DNA of 64,000 bases from Flavobacterium silvaticum (GCF_012911565.1 NZ_JAAMPU010000107.1:62001-126000), one strand, 5' to 3'. Shown: positions 26,973 to 36,243, counted from the stretch's first letter. Program-made: numbers and translations. The notes: generated by a model from the letters alone, not told the origin.

Positions 26973-27632
26973 ATGAAAAGTAAAACGATTGTCAGGATTT
27001 TAAGCGCGATTGGATTTTTATTGTTGATAGCGCCTTTTTATGATCATTGCAATGGTAGCAGGTTGAGGAGGGTAAAAGATGAAAAGGCCGAAGAAGTTAT
27101 TGTGGATTCTATTTCCCCAATAAATGCTAAATCTGATACTGTTGTGACAAGTGTCCCGATAAGAGATGGATTATCTTTTAAATCGATATATAGGTTTATG
27201 GACGATCCGGAATCTGAAAACGCATACGAAATTTCACAACTCGGGTTTGAACAGCTAGAAAGCCTGTTTACTGAAAAGATTCCTTTCAAAGAATTACAAG
27301 ACGAATATCATGAAAAAGGGATGAAGAAATTTGTGGGGAACATAAGTTTTTGGATTAAAAATCTATGCTTTTCATTTATCGTCCTGTTTACCATTTTGAT
27401 CTTTCCAATTTCTTTTTCCCGATGGACAAAGATGCTGTACCGACTTCAATTTGTCAATCTGTTGTTTTTGATTATCTCAATTTGCGCTTTGATGCTTGAC
27501 GGAAGCTTTGAACAATGGTCCCAAATAAAATGGGGCTACTACGTTTTCACGATTGTACAGTTGAACTTGTTGCATTTTACGCGAAAACTCTCGGTTCACA
27601 ACTGGTGTCATGAGCCACATTTCTCCAGATAA
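26973..27632 (+). CDS. membrane protein of unknown function
   Basis: A 219-aa protein with one N-terminal hydrophobic helix (about 8-24), an exported polar stretch of about 100 residues, and then three hydrophobic helices close together (about 128-150, 158-178, 185-200). It is A+T-richer than its neighbours and has no recognisable motif. Its 3' end overlaps the convergent next gene by 25 bp. No family recognised. Confidence 0.65.
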   Translation: MKSKTIVRILSAIGFLLLIAPFYDHCNGSRLRRVKDEKAEEVIVDSISPINAKSDTVVTSVPIRDGLSFKSIYRFMDDPESENAYEISQLGFEQLESLFTEKIPFKELQDEYHEKGMKKFVGNISFWIKNLCFSFIVLFTILIFPISFSRWTKMLYRLQFVNLLFLIISICALMLDGSFEQWSQIKWGYYVFTIVQLNLLHFTRKLSVHNWCHEPHFSR

Positions 27633-28231
27633 TATTCTATTACCTGCTTGCCGCTTTTCGATTCGAAATCTTTTTCTTCCATGGCTTTGACCAATTCAGG
27701 GCAGATATCGGCAAAACGTTCCGCAACTGTCTTTCGCATGGCGCTCTTGCCACCTATCATGGCCATGCCTTTGATGTCGACCCAGAAATACAGTGCATAA
27801 TCGGTATTGGGATAATGCATATAATAATAGGTTCCGGGAGTCGAGGTACGGATGTCGCCCACCACTTCATAACCTACGAAATCCACACGGGCACTATGAT
27901 ACATAACCGGAAACCAGCTTTTCTTTTTATCTTTCTTAACCTTGTCATTATGACCCTGAGCCGTGTACAATCTGACAAAAGCATTGATCTCGTTGCCCAT
28001 GGTTATTTCCATCCGTGACAGGTCATCGCTTTTGATTTTTTCTTCGGCTGCGGTGGAATCGGCCTTGAACCCGACCCAATTGCCCGTTTGTTTATAAAAA
28101 CCCCAGGTCTCGTTGAAATCTACAAGACCTTCGCGCATGGTGCCGTTGGTGAAATAGAGTTTACCCGGACGCGGTCTTGCGCAGGTAAGTAAGGCAGACA
28201 GAAGGCAGAAAAGTAGTAGTTGTTTTTTCAT
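27608..28231 (-). CDS. secreted protein of unknown function (paralogue of the 46644-47282 product)
   Basis: About 207 aa from the ATG at 28231, with a signal peptide (MKKQLLLFCLLSALLTCA). The mature part opens GKLYFTNGTMREGLVDF, a small beta-hairpin with NGT/NDG at the turn. It ends FADICPELVKAMEEKDFESK. The protein at 46644 has the same layout (GTVTLNDGSVKSGFIEI ... ICPEFIEKLKQ), so the two look like divergent paralogues. Function unknown. An upstream in-frame start would add seven polar residues before the signal peptide. Confidence 0.75.
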   Translation of the reverse strand: MKKQLLLFCLLSALLTCARPRPGKLYFTNGTMREGLVDFNETWGFYKQTGNWVGFKADSTAAEEKIKSDDLSRMEITMGNEINAFVRLYTAQGHNDKVKKDKKKSWFPVMYHSARVDFVGYEVVGDIRTSTPGTYYYMHYPNTDYALYFWVDIKGMAMIGGKSAMRKTVAERFADICPELVKAMEEKDFESKSGKQVIEYYLEKCGS

Positions 28232-28298
28232 TTGGTTTGGTTTTGAGCTCAATATAGAAAAAAGCCCGTAAAATAAAAAGAAGGCTGTAATGTCATCT

Positions 28299-28342
28299 TG
28301 TCACCTCTTCCTGACATTTTCCTCAATGGCACAATGGTTGAC
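28299..28342 (+). promoter_or_regulatory. candidate sigma-54-like promoter and upstream inverted repeat of dnaK
   Basis: TGGCACAATGGTTGAC (28327-28342) agrees with TGGCACGnnnnTTGCw at TGGCAC and TTG with the normal spacing; the -12 GC is GA. Just upstream lies TGTCA (28299-28303) opposite TGACA (28312-28316), with another TGTCA at 28291. The start codon is 50 bp downstream. Whether sigma-54 or another factor uses this site is open. Confidence 0.45.
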
Positions 28343-28391
28343 TAACGGGCGGCGAAATAAAAAATAACGATAACAATAAACAATAATAAAA

Positions 28392-30281
28392 ATGGGTAAA
28401 ATAATCGGAATTGACTTAGGTACCACGAACTCCTGCGTAGCAGTAATGGAAGGCAGTGAGCCGGTGGTTATCCCGAACTCGGAAGGCAAGCGCACCACGC
28501 CATCGGTGATTGCTTTTGTTGAAGGTGGCGAAATCAAGGTTGGTGATCCTGCAAAACGTCAGGCGGTTACCAACCCGACAAAAACCATCGCTTCGGTAAA
28601 ACGTTTCATGGGTAACAAATACTCTGAATCCAAAAATGAAGCAGACCGCGTTCCTTATAAAGTGGTCAAAGGTGACAACGACACGGCCCGTGTGGACATC
28701 GATGGCCGTTTGTATACGCCTCAGGAATTGTCAGCGATGACATTGCAGAAAATGAAAAAAACTGCCGAAGATTATCTTGGGCAAACCGTAACGGAAGCCG
28801 TCATCACGGTTCCGGCTTACTTTAATGACGCACAGCGCCAGGCTACAAAAGAAGCCGGTGAAATCGCTGGCCTTAAAGTAATGCGTATTATCAACGAGCC
28901 TACTGCTGCTGCTTTGGCGTACGGACTCGATAAAAAATCCACAGACCAAAAAATCGCCGTTTACGATTTGGGTGGTGGTACGTTCGATATCTCTATCCTT
29001 GAATTGGGCGATGGCGTTTTTGAAGTATTGTCTACGAATGGAGATACACATTTAGGTGGTGACGATTTCGATCAGGTGATCATCGATTGGCTGGCTGACG
29101 AATTCAAATCTGAAGAAGGTGTTGATTTGCGTCAGGATCCAATGTCATTGCAACGTTTGAAAGAAGCTGCTGAAAAAGCGAAAATAGAGCTTTCTTCATC
29201 GGCACAGACAGAAATCAACCTGCCATATGTAACGGCTACGGCTTCAGGGCCGAAACACTTGGTTAAAACATTGACACGCGCGAAATTCGAGCAATTGGCA
29301 GATACGTTGGTAAAGCGTTCCATGGAACCGGTTGCCAAAGCATTGAAAGATGCCGGTTTGTCAAAATCTGACATCGATGAAGTGATCCTCGTCGGTGGAT
29401 CTACACGTATCCCGAAAATCCAGGAAGAAGTGGAGAAATTCTTTGGTAAAAAACCGTCGAAAGGCGTAAACCCTGACGAAGTCGTAGCTATTGGTGCTGC
29501 CATCCAAGGCGGTGTTTTGAGCGGAGATGTAAAGGACGTATTGCTCTTGGACGTGACGCCGCTTTCACTTGGTATCGAAACAATGGGCGGTGTTCTGACC
29601 AAACTGATCGAATCGAATACGACTATCCCAACCAAGAAATCACAGGTTTTCTCGACAGCTGCAGATAATCAGCCAAGTGTTGAAATCCATGTGTTGCAGG
29701 GAGAAAGAGCGATGGCTGCCGATAACAAGACCATCGGTCGTTTCCACCTTGACGGGATTCCGCCGGCACCGAGAGGCGTTCCTCAAATCGAGGTTACGTT
29801 CGATATCGACGCGAACGGAATCATCAAAGTTTCGGCTACCGATAAAGGTTCAGGGAAATCACACGATATCCGTATCGAAGCTTCATCGGGACTTACTCCG
29901 GAAGAAATCGAAGCGATGCGTAAAGATGCCGAAGCCAATGCCGACGCAGATAAAAAAGCGAAAGAGAAAGCAGAAAAACTCAATGAGGCTGACAGCATGA
30001 TTTTCCAGACGGAATCTCAGCTGAAGGAACTTGGGGATAAACTTTCCGACGGAAACAAAACAGTTCTGGAAGGCGCTTTGAACGAATTGAAAGCCGCTTA
30101 TGAATCCAAAGATGTCGATGTAATCCAACCTGCATTGGACAAAATCAACGAGGCGTGGAAAAATGCTTCCGAAGAAATGTACAAGCAAGGTGAAGCCGCT
30201 CAGGGCCAGCCACAGCAGGAAGCTCCACAGGCAGAGTCACAGGACAATGTTCAGGATGTGGACTTTGAGGAAGTGAAATAA
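28392..30281 (+). CDS. dnaK: molecular chaperone DnaK (Hsp70)
   Basis: A 629-aa chaperone. The ATPase domain (about 1-380) starts [20 protein letters not shown] and contains the phosphate-binding [13 protein letters not shown] and [12 protein letters not shown]. The substrate-binding domain (from about 390) follows the linker [16 protein letters not shown]. The C-terminus ends with the EEVK-type tail DVDFEEVK after a Q/A-rich stretch. It folds and refolds proteins with DnaJ and GrpE, which are not in the window. It appears to be a single-gene unit. Confidence 0.99.
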   Translation: MGKIIGIDLGTTNSCVAVMEGSEPVVIPNSEGKRTTPSVIAFVEGGEIKVGDPAKRQAVTNPTKTIASVKRFMGNKYSESKNEADRVPYKVVKGDNDTARVDIDGRLYTPQELSAMTLQKMKKTAEDYLGQTVTEAVITVPAYFNDAQRQATKEAGEIAGLKVMRIINEPTAAALAYGLDKKSTDQKIAVYDLGGGTFDISILELGDGVFEVLSTNGDTHLGGDDFDQVIIDWLADEFKSEEGVDLRQDPMSLQRLKEAAEKAKIELSSSAQTEINLPYVTATASGPKHLVKTLTRAKFEQLADTLVKRSMEPVAKALKDAGLSKSDIDEVILVGGSTRIPKIQEEVEKFFGKKPSKGVNPDEVVAIGAAIQGGVLSGDVKDVLLLDVTPLSLGIETMGGVLTKLIESNTTIPTKKSQVFSTAADNQPSVEIHVLQGERAMAADNKTIGRFHLDGIPPAPRGVPQIEVTFDIDANGIIKVSATDKGSGKSHDIRIEASSGLTPEEIEAMRKDAEANADADKKAKEKAEKLNEADSMIFQTESQLKELGDKLSDGNKTVLEGALNELKAAYESKDVDVIQPALDKINEAWKNASEEMYKQGEAAQGQPQQEAPQAESQDNVQDVDFEEVK

Positions 30282-30319
30282 TAGTTAACAGATAACAGTT
30301 AACGGTTAAAAGTTTGAAA

Positions 30320-30346
30320 GCCGGATTGGAAACAGTCCGGTTTTTT
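30320..30346 (+). terminator. intrinsic terminator after dnaK
   Basis: CCGGATTG and CAGTCCGG form a stem with one G-T pair and a GAAA loop, followed by six T. A run of TTAAC/GTTAA repeats lies just before (30284-30310) and after (30377-30412) it. Confidence 0.85.
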
Positions 30347-30444
30347 ATTGCCCTAAATTGTCCCTGAAATGAGGCTCAAATTGTTAATCATTAATTGTTA
30401 ATTGTTAATTACCATTTCCCTATCTTGTAGAAAAAATCCAAATC

Positions 30445-31026
30445 ATGAAAAAATACCTGCTATTACTTTGCGCTATTGCGGCCTGCAGCGGTTCGTTCGC
30501 TCAAAAATCAAAAAAGAAATCTACAAAGGGTAAGGCCAAAACCACAGCGACAAAGACACTTGCCACATCAGGTGACATGAAAGCCGAAGCCGGAAACGGA
30601 TTCCTGGTGTTTTACCTTACGAAAACAGATACGGTCCACGCCAGGACTTTAGGCGGAACAGTTTCAGATGTGAAGATTACGCCATTTACATCGGGCGGTG
30701 CCAAATTGTGCAGCCTCAGTTGGACAGAAAAGAAAAAAGTCGGAGAATTGAAAACAAAGTTGGAAGAAAGTACGTCAGTGCGGACTGAAATCTATGATCC
30801 GGCGACAAAGGCAAATCTATTCACGAATACCAAAACAGATACGGATATTACGGAAGTCGTATTCCTTGATAAGGTCAAAGTGGTATCTGAAACCCAATAT
30901 AAAAAGCGGCATGAAGGAATGGATCTGACCATTACACCGGCTGGCGATTTGATCGTAAAAGGAAAATCGTCCGAAACAAAATATGTATACAATGCAGATC
31001 AGAAAAAATTCCTGAATAAAAAATAA
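30445..31026 (+). CDS. secreted protein of unknown function
   Basis: A 193-aa protein with a signal peptide (about 1-19, SGSFAQ end), then a strongly basic, Lys/Thr-rich stretch (KSKKKSTKGKAKTTATKT). A compact domain of alternating beta strands follows (FLVFYLTKTDTVHARTLGG, EVVFLDKVKVVSETQYKKRH). No lipobox or T9SS tail. Function unknown. Confidence 0.75.
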   Translation: MKKYLLLLCAIAACSGSFAQKSKKKSTKGKAKTTATKTLATSGDMKAEAGNGFLVFYLTKTDTVHARTLGGTVSDVKITPFTSGGAKLCSLSWTEKKKVGELKTKLEESTSVRTEIYDPATKANLFTNTKTDTDITEVVFLDKVKVVSETQYKKRHEGMDLTITPAGDLIVKGKSSETKYVYNADQKKFLNKK

Positions 31027-31045
31027 TCGTCTAGCTTCTAAAAGC

Positions 31046-31076
31046 AAAAAGCCCATCAGTATAGATGGGCTTTTCT
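31046..31076. terminator. intrinsic terminator between convergent genes
   Basis: AAAAGCCCATC and GATGGGCTTTT form an 11-bp stem with a short loop, usable in both directions. Confidence 0.88.
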
Positions 31077-31099
31077 CATTACTCAATTAACAACCTAAC

Positions 31100-31798
31100 T
31101 TACTTATTACGGAATAATCCTTTTAGTTTTTGAAGGAACCTTTTCCTTGCAGATTGGTTTACAGGAGCAAAACCTGCAAAGCCCAAGCCGCCCAATATAT
31201 ATTTATCTTCATTTTTCTTTTTAAGTTCGATTTTGACAGGTTGGTTATTTTGAATCACAACTTCACATTTTTCATAGTCAGGATGAATGAAAATCAACGT
31301 TGAGCCTTTTTGGCATCGCAACGTGAATTCGCCTTTTTTGTTAGTGACAGTATTGATGATGTTTCCGTCGATACTGATTTTTACATTCTTCAATGGTTTT
31401 CCGTTTGCCAGGACAATTCCCTTAATTGCCGGATTGGACGCAGGCTTGCCTACAATCAGATTTTTTCTTTCTACCAGGACTGTGTCGCCCTTGATTGATT
31501 GTGCATTTGCCGTAGTTCCTGAACTGAATAACCCTAAGAAGCCAATCGTGGCAGCAAGGTATCGGGGATATTTTTTTGAAGGGGTGATCAAGGGGCGATC
31601 CAGTTGGGACGGAAGAAATCGTCCGCAGAGGTTTTCCTGGTTTTTGATTCGTTCGAGTATTTGCCTATCCGAATCGGAAGTAAAATCAAATACTTTTTTC
31701 TGGCAGGAATCGCAAAAACGCCCTTTTTCCAAGGCAGTCATTTTGTTCCAGTTTTCATGGCAGGGTTGCGCAATCGAGAGAATGATATTTTGTTTCAT
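31100..31798 (-). CDS. protein with Cys-rich N-terminus, buried membrane segment and CarboxypepD_reg-like domain
   Basis: A 232-aa protein. The N-terminal about 70 residues carry PCHENWNKMTALEKGRFCDS followed by CQKKVFDF and a later LCGRFL. This cysteine-rich head recurs in many flavobacterial proteins. A hydrophobic segment (about 80-97) follows and ends with a signal-peptidase-like TTANAQS. The rest contains a carboxypeptidase-regulatory-like beta-sandwich (IKGIVLANGKPLKNVKISI, GEFTLRCQKGS). It is probably membrane-anchored with the cysteines in the cytoplasm. Function unknown. Confidence 0.75.
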   Translation of the reverse strand: MKQNIILSIAQPCHENWNKMTALEKGRFCDSCQKKVFDFTSDSDRQILERIKNQENLCGRFLPSQLDRPLITPSKKYPRYLAATIGFLGLFSSGTTANAQSIKGDTVLVERKNLIVGKPASNPAIKGIVLANGKPLKNVKISIDGNIINTVTNKKGEFTLRCQKGSTLIFIHPDYEKCEVVIQNNQPVKIELKKKNEDKYILGGLGFAGFAPVNQSARKRFLQKLKGLFRNK

Positions 31799-31963
31799 GA
31801 CCTAAGGTTTTCTTGTATAGAGTACAATTGAAACAAAAAGGTTGGGAAGGAGGTGAAAATTTTTTAGTTGCTTTCACAGATTGTCTCTCTTACGATGAGA
31901 CTTCATACAGATTCGCTAAGATATCATGGGAAGGTACTTGCAATATGGAATATTCAATCTTTT

Positions 31964-32107
31964 GAAACTTTAACATAATATATATGAAAAATGTATCTCA
32001 TAAATTTCAGGATTATGTAGGGAATACCATTGGCCCCTCCCCAGTGCCAAAGTAATGATTTGGAAAATACTTTTAGTACACAAAAACTGCCGCAAAAGTT
32101 AAAGTTT
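31964..32107 (-). repeat. dispersed G-rich-core element, copy B
   Basis: On the minus strand the core reads GGGGAGGGGCCAATGGTATT and then CCCTA (32018-32043). The terminal motifs are inverted: AAACTTTAAC on the left (from 31966) and GTTAAAGTTT on the right (ending at 32107). The right side also carries CTGCCGCAAAAGTTAA, shared with copy D. It fills most of the 324-bp gap upstream of the gene at 31100-31798. Confidence 0.7.
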
Positions 32108-32122
32108 GAAATCAAGCTCTCC

Positions 32123-32971
32123 TCAAAACCTCGCCTCAAAAAAAGCAATCAATTTTGTCTGGAAGTCAATCATCGTCGGTAAATCCCAGTCGCCGTGGCC
32201 GCCTTCCGGATATAGATAATATTCATTGTAAACACCAGCTTCATCCAATTTGGATTTAAGACGTGTGGCCTGTGAAACCGGAATCAACGGATCTTGTCCG
32301 CCGTAGAACATCACAGTAACCGGAGCTTCAGAAGAAACATGAGTAGCCGGACTGACTTCGGCGAAAAGTTCCGGATTTTCGTCATAGGAAACATTTCCTA
32401 TGAGTGGGGTCAGCCCATATTCAAAAACCGGATTTCCTATATAAGCCGGATCGGTGAAATCCGTCGGACCGACTATGCTGCAAACCGCTTTTACCTCATG
32501 ATCGGGATCATATTTATAACTGTATAATAAAGACAGATGCGCTCCGGCACTTACTCCTATGAATCCATAATCATCTGAAATCTGGTAACCGGCGTTTTGG
32601 ATGAATTGAATTGCCAAAGCTATATCATCGATCTGTTTCGGGAAGGCCGGACTCGTATCGGTTCCCAATCTATAATCAAGGTTAACGATGGCGTAATCCG
32701 GAAATTCAGCCTGTAGAGCCGGAACTACATAGCCCATATCGGTTCGGGAGCCTTCTGTCCAGCCGCCTCCGTGTACGAGGACGAAAACTTTGGTATCCGA
32801 GGTTCTGTCAGCAGGAAGATAGACATCGAGTTTTTGCTCCGCATCTGGTCCGTAAGAAACGTCCGTCAGCGTCTGTGCAGGAAGATTGGGTTGATCCTGG
32901 GTGGCATCATCATCTGAACCACACCCAAACAAAAAAAGTAAAGCGAATAGGGAAGAAGCAATATATTTCAT
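32123..32971 (-). CDS. alpha/beta-hydrolase lipoprotein (BD-FAE/esterase-lipase type)
   Basis: A 282-aa protein with a lipoprotein signal (LFALLFLFGCGSDDD, Cys at 17). The acidic residues just after the Cys resemble the surface-export signal of Bacteroidota lipoproteins. Hydrolase features: oxyanion motif HGGGW, nucleophile in GVSAGAHLSLL, Asp in GGQDPLIPV and His in GGHGDWD. It probably cleaves esters of surface or dietary glycans or small acyl compounds at the cell surface. The substrate is unknown. Confidence 0.88.
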   Translation of the reverse strand: MKYIASSLFALLFLFGCGSDDDATQDQPNLPAQTLTDVSYGPDAEQKLDVYLPADRTSDTKVFVLVHGGGWTEGSRTDMGYVVPALQAEFPDYAIVNLDYRLGTDTSPAFPKQIDDIALAIQFIQNAGYQISDDYGFIGVSAGAHLSLLYSYKYDPDHEVKAVCSIVGPTDFTDPAYIGNPVFEYGLTPLIGNVSYDENPELFAEVSPATHVSSEAPVTVMFYGGQDPLIPVSQATRLKSKLDEAGVYNEYYLYPEGGHGDWDLPTMIDFQTKLIAFFEARF

Positions 32972-32982
32972 AGCAATAAATT

Positions 32983-33005
32983 AAAAAGCAGGCCGAAACC
33001 TGCTT
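32983..33005 (-). terminator. intrinsic terminator after the glutaminyl cyclase gene
   Basis: On the minus strand, AAGCAGG and CCTGCTT form a stem with loop TTTCGG, followed by TTTTT. It lies 62 bp beyond the stop codon and before the next minus-strand gene. Confidence 0.85.
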
Positions 33006-33066
33006 GTAATCAACGTAAAATCAAGGTTTTTATTTTTGCAGAATCTGATTTACAGACAGCCAATTA

Positions 33067-34119
33067 TTAATTACTGATCGAAATCTCAAATAGCTTATCC
33101 CAGTTCTTTCCCGTCACGAAAAACGTTCCGGTAGATTTGCGATACGCGATTCCGTTGAGAACTTCTGCTTCTTTTGCCTTTAATTCTTTGCGAAGGTCGG
33201 CAAGATTCAGAATCCCTTCCACGGCTCCCGTTACCGGATCAATAAGGGCAATGGCATCTTGTTGCCAGATGTTTCCATACAGTTTTCCATTGACAAATTC
33301 CAATTCATTCACCCGTTGTATTTTTCCGGATTGTGAATACACATTTACATAATCCAAATGTTTTTGCGTCGCCGGATCCACGCGCCATATTTTCTCGGTT
33401 CCATCGCTGGCGTAAATGTATTTGCCATCGTTCGTCATTCCCCAACCTTCGATGTCTTTGTCATAGGTAAATTCCTTTTCTTTTTTCATTGTGTCGGCGT
33501 TGTAGACAAAGCCTGTCTTTTCCTGATAGGTGAGCTGATAGATTTTTCCGCCGATTACCGTGATGCCTTCGCCAAAATATTCCGGTGTCAAATCAACCTG
33601 CTTGTATGGCTTAGCTGTCCTGAAATCTGATTTACGGATCCACGACGCGCCTTTTTGGCCCGTACTTTCCATCAGCGTATCACGATAAAATTCAAGTCCT
33701 TCGGTAAAAGCGGCCACATCATGCGGATAGGTATTCAACACTTTGTATGAAAGCAACTTGGGTTCTATGCTCGAAACCACTTCAATACGTCCGTCGATTT
33801 CCTGGCCTGAAGTTTCCCCGTCGAAATAAACCAATGCTTTTAGTTTCTGGTATCCGAAAGACACATCTTTTAACGCAAATTCAGTTTTTTGCAACCCTTT
33901 TACAGACGCCGCTTTTTTATCGTTAACAAAATAAACCACGCTGTCTACAGCTTTATCCTTAAGGCTCGTAAGCTCCAACGTCACCGAATCTTCCTTTTTA
34001 TACTTCGTTTTGAAGTTGGACTCATTGAAGCTGAAAAATTTTTCTTTCGGATCATCTTTTCCGCAAGACCCGAGTAAAAGACCTAACCCAATGGTTGTTA
34101 ATAATTTGTATGAAGACAT
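33067..34119 (-). CDS. glutaminyl-peptide cyclotransferase, lipoprotein form
   Basis: A 350-aa protein that forms N-terminal pyroglutamate on exported proteins. It has a lipoprotein signal (TTIGLGLLLGSCGKDD). A region of about 90 residues follows, and then the glutamine-cyclotransferase five-bladed beta-propeller with VLNTYPHDVAAFTEGLEF, GEGITVIGGKIYQLTYQE, EGWGMTNDGKYIYASDG, VNELEFVNGKLYGNIWQ and VLNGIAYR. The start at 34119 is chosen because the longer frame would overlap the SRP RNA promoter and gene. In Bacteroidota such enzymes modify the many secreted proteins whose mature N-terminus is Gln after signal cleavage. Confidence 0.92.
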   Translation of the reverse strand: MSSYKLLTTIGLGLLLGSCGKDDPKEKFFSFNESNFKTKYKKEDSVTLELTSLKDKAVDSVVYFVNDKKAASVKGLQKTEFALKDVSFGYQKLKALVYFDGETSGQEIDGRIEVVSSIEPKLLSYKVLNTYPHDVAAFTEGLEFYRDTLMESTGQKGASWIRKSDFRTAKPYKQVDLTPEYFGEGITVIGGKIYQLTYQEKTGFVYNADTMKKEKEFTYDKDIEGWGMTNDGKYIYASDGTEKIWRVDPATQKHLDYVNVYSQSGKIQRVNELEFVNGKLYGNIWQQDAIALIDPVTGAVEGILNLADLRKELKAKEAEVLNGIAYRKSTGTFFVTGKNWDKLFEISISN

Positions 34120-34174
34120 GTTATGTTTTTTTGTTGTTTTGTGCCTTCGTCCAGCTATTTTAGGCCTCCGGCGC

Positions 34175-34204
34175 TTGCGAAAATACGAAAAGATAGTATA
34201 TTTG
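34175..34204 (+). promoter_or_regulatory. promoter of the SRP RNA gene
   Basis: A -33 TTG (34175-34177) and a -7 TATATTTG (34197-34204) with a 19-nt spacer fit the Bacteroidota vegetative promoter exactly. The RNA would begin 4-6 nt later. Confidence 0.8.
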
Positions 34205-34208
34205 CAAC

Positions 34209-34302
34209 GGCAAGTCCTGTACGACCAGCTCCTGCAGAATCCCCCAGGATGGGAACATAGCAAGGGTACGCGGTTGTAGCGGTGCGATACAGGTCGCTTG
34301 CC
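34209..34302 (+). ncRNA. ffs: small signal recognition particle RNA (4.5S type)
   Basis: The ends GGCAAG (34209-34214) and CTTGCC (34297-34302) pair. Inside them CCTGTA pairs with TACAGG. The apical domain carries the conserved GGAA tetraloop and asymmetric loops: CCCAGGATGGGAACATAGCA followed by AGGGTA. The RNA binds Ffh and directs membrane targeting of nascent proteins. It is followed by a T-rich run at 34303-34310 that acts as the terminator. The fit to bacterial SRP RNA is strong in the apical motif and in closing stem. Confidence 0.92.
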
Positions 34303-34345
34303 TTTTTTTTCTTTTTTTGATCTTCCTTTTGGAGGATTTTTTTTT
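34303..34345 (+). terminator. SRP RNA terminator region
   Basis: The first T run (34303-34310) follows the RNA's closing stem. A second small hairpin, CTTCC with GGAGG, and a further T run lie at 34322-34343. The rest of the gap up to 34595 shows no gene or clear motif. Confidence 0.6.
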
Positions 34346-34595
34346 GGCGTTGCTGTCGCAGGAAACTTTCTGTAAAAAGCAACAATCGATTTGCTCCAGC
34401 CAGGCTCTCGGCACTCGCTTTTTTGCAGTCAGAATGCTTCATGACTTTTTTTACTCTAACAGCAATTTCTTACGGTTGAAGATCATTAACAGCAAAAAGA
34501 GCTCAAACATATGCCTCCATCCTTAACGCGGACGTTTTCAACCCGGACCGATATCTATTTATGGAAATTCAGGATATTTACAGTAAATTATATAC

Positions 34596-34955
34596 ATGAA
34601 ATTCTCAGCTCCAATCCCAATGCTCTACACCAATGAGCTAGACGAATCCATAGATTTCTACACGAATCAGTTAGGTTTTACCTGCGGCGAACGAAACAAC
34701 GAATGGGGTTGGGCGGCGCTTTACAAAGATGATTGTGAGTTTATGTTTGCCAAACCGAATGAGCATATTCCGTTTGATAAGCCTTTTTTCACCGGAAGTT
34801 TTTACATCAAAGTTCCAGATCCGGACGGGCTTTTCAGGCAACTGAAAGATGCTGTCAACGTTTGTTACGAACCGGAAACATTCGAATGGGGGATGCGGGA
34901 ATTCGCCATTTATGACAACAATGGATATTTGCTGCAATTCGGTTGTGAAGTGTAG
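34596..34955 (+). CDS. VOC-superfamily (glyoxalase/bleomycin-resistance-like) protein
   Basis: A 119-aa single-domain protein with the paired beta-alpha-beta-beta-beta modules of the vicinal oxygen chelate fold. The first opens PIPMLYTNELDESIDFYTNQ; the second ends REFAIYDNNGYLLQFGCEV with the terminal metal-ligand-type position (LLQFG). The length fits small family members. Its reaction is not predictable. Confidence 0.85.
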   Translation: MKFSAPIPMLYTNELDESIDFYTNQLGFTCGERNNEWGWAALYKDDCEFMFAKPNEHIPFDKPFFTGSFYIKVPDPDGLFRQLKDAVNVCYEPETFEWGMREFAIYDNNGYLLQFGCEV

Positions 34956-35248
34956 CCTTAAGCCAGTTTAGAGGGTGTATTTGAAAATGTTGGTAAAATC
35001 CGGCCAGTAACATTAGCAACAGATGATTAAGGCGCATGGAACAGAGAATTTTCATGCCCGCATCCACTACTAAACGTTGGCTATATTCTCATAAGTATTA
35101 GAGGGGACGATTTATGGTCATACATTCTAGTAAGCTCAAATGAAGACCAGTGATAAAATTAATTTACGATATAGAGATAATGGAGATGGGCAACGTCAGG
35201 CTGTAGTGAAATTCAAATTCAAAAACATTTCACAACGTTATCCACCAG

Positions 35249-35395
35249 CAAACTTTAACAAAAAGTACATTTTTTCTGTACCAATACAATGGGTATTTTT
35301 TTTAGGGATAAACACCGGCCCCTTCCCTGAAGGTAATTTCCATATTTTTCCGATACGATGGATACATAAAAAATGTATCAATTGTTAAAATGTGA
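35249..35395 (-). repeat. dispersed G-rich-core element, copy C
   Basis: On the minus strand the core reads GGGAAGGGGCCGGTG and a TCCCTA follows (35303-35327). The ends are inverted: AAACTTTAACAAAAAGTACA from 35250 and TGTATCAATTGTTAAAATGT to 35393. The stretch CAGAAAAAATGTAC-TTTTTGTTAAA matches copy A closely. It lies directly before the SDR gene. The rest of this 478-bp gap (34956-35248) shows no gene. Confidence 0.7.
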
Positions 35396-35433
35396 TTTTT
35401 AAATCGCGGCTTTTTTCGTTCTTTGCCTTCCAT

Positions 35434-36243
35434 ATGACAAACATGAAAGTAGTACTCATCACCGGCGCTTCATCCGGACTCGGAAAATCCATAGGGGAGT
35501 ATCTGCTCACAAAAGGACATTCTGTTTTTGGAACCAGTCGTAATCCGTCAAAATACCCCGATTCAAAGTTTCCGCTGATTGCCATGGATGTGCGCGATGT
35601 ATCCGGTATCAATGCCTGTGTAGCAGAAGTCATTTCCAAAACAGGAGGAATAGACGTCCTGGTCAACAATGCCGGTGTCGGAATTCTGGGGCCGCTCGAA
35701 GAAATCCCGACCGATGAAATCCGCAATCATTTTGAAGTGAACCTATACGGCCCAATCGAAGTCATGAAAGCCGTACTTCCGCAAATGCGTCTGCAAAAGT
35801 CAGGTCAAATCATCAACATCACATCTATAGCCGGTTATACGGGTTTGCCATTCAGGTCAGTTTATTCCGCCGGAAAAGGCGCTTTGGAACTGCTAAGCGA
35901 AGGCATCCGTATGGAAGTTAAATCATTCGGAATCGATATCAGTTGCCTTGCCCCTGGCGAATTTGCCACGAATATTGCTGATGGACGGTATTATGCACCT
36001 CAATCTGCAGAATCTGCTTATGCCGAAGTTTATGGACGAACCATCGATTTGATCAACTCACAGGTCAATGCAGGCGACGACCCGATTTTGGTTGCCCAAG
36101 CCGTTTCCGCTATTATCAATCAGCATAAACCCAAGATACATTACAAGGTCGGGCCTTTTATGTCGCGCCTTTCGATTGTACTCAAAAGGATATTGCCAGA
36201 CAAGGTTTATGAACGAATCCTGATGAATCATTATAAACTCTAA
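35434..36243 (+). CDS. short-chain dehydrogenase/reductase
   Basis: A 269-aa Rossmann-fold oxidoreductase. It has the cofactor motif TGASSGLGKS, the NNAGVG motif, and the catalytic triad Ser in ITSIAGYTG with Tyr and Lys in YSAGKGALE. The basic residue in TSRNP after strand 2 suggests NADP(H). The start is taken as 35434 (MTNMKVVLITG); MKVV three residues later is an alternative. Earlier codons would read through the end of a repeat element. The substrate is unknown. Confidence 0.9.
   Translation: MTNMKVVLITGASSGLGKSIGEYLLTKGHSVFGTSRNPSKYPDSKFPLIAMDVRDVSGINACVAEVISKTGGIDVLVNNAGVGILGPLEEIPTDEIRNHFEVNLYGPIEVMKAVLPQMRLQKSGQIINITSIAGYTGLPFRSVYSAGKGALELLSEGIRMEVKSFGIDISCLAPGEFATNIADGRYYAPQSAESAYAEVYGRTIDLINSQVNAGDDPILVAQAVSAIINQHKPKIHYKVGPFMSRLSIVLKRILPDKVYERILMNHYKL

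Noticed and set aside
34120..34263. 48-codon extension of the glutaminyl cyclase
   Set aside because: Would cover the SRP RNA promoter and apical domain; the signal peptide starts at 34119.
34155..34442. 95-codon minus-strand frame
   Set aside because: Lies across the SRP RNA gene and its T-rich terminator; the coding potential is an artefact.
35140..35388. 82-codon plus-strand frame
   Set aside because: Overlaps repeat copy C; composition follows the repeat.
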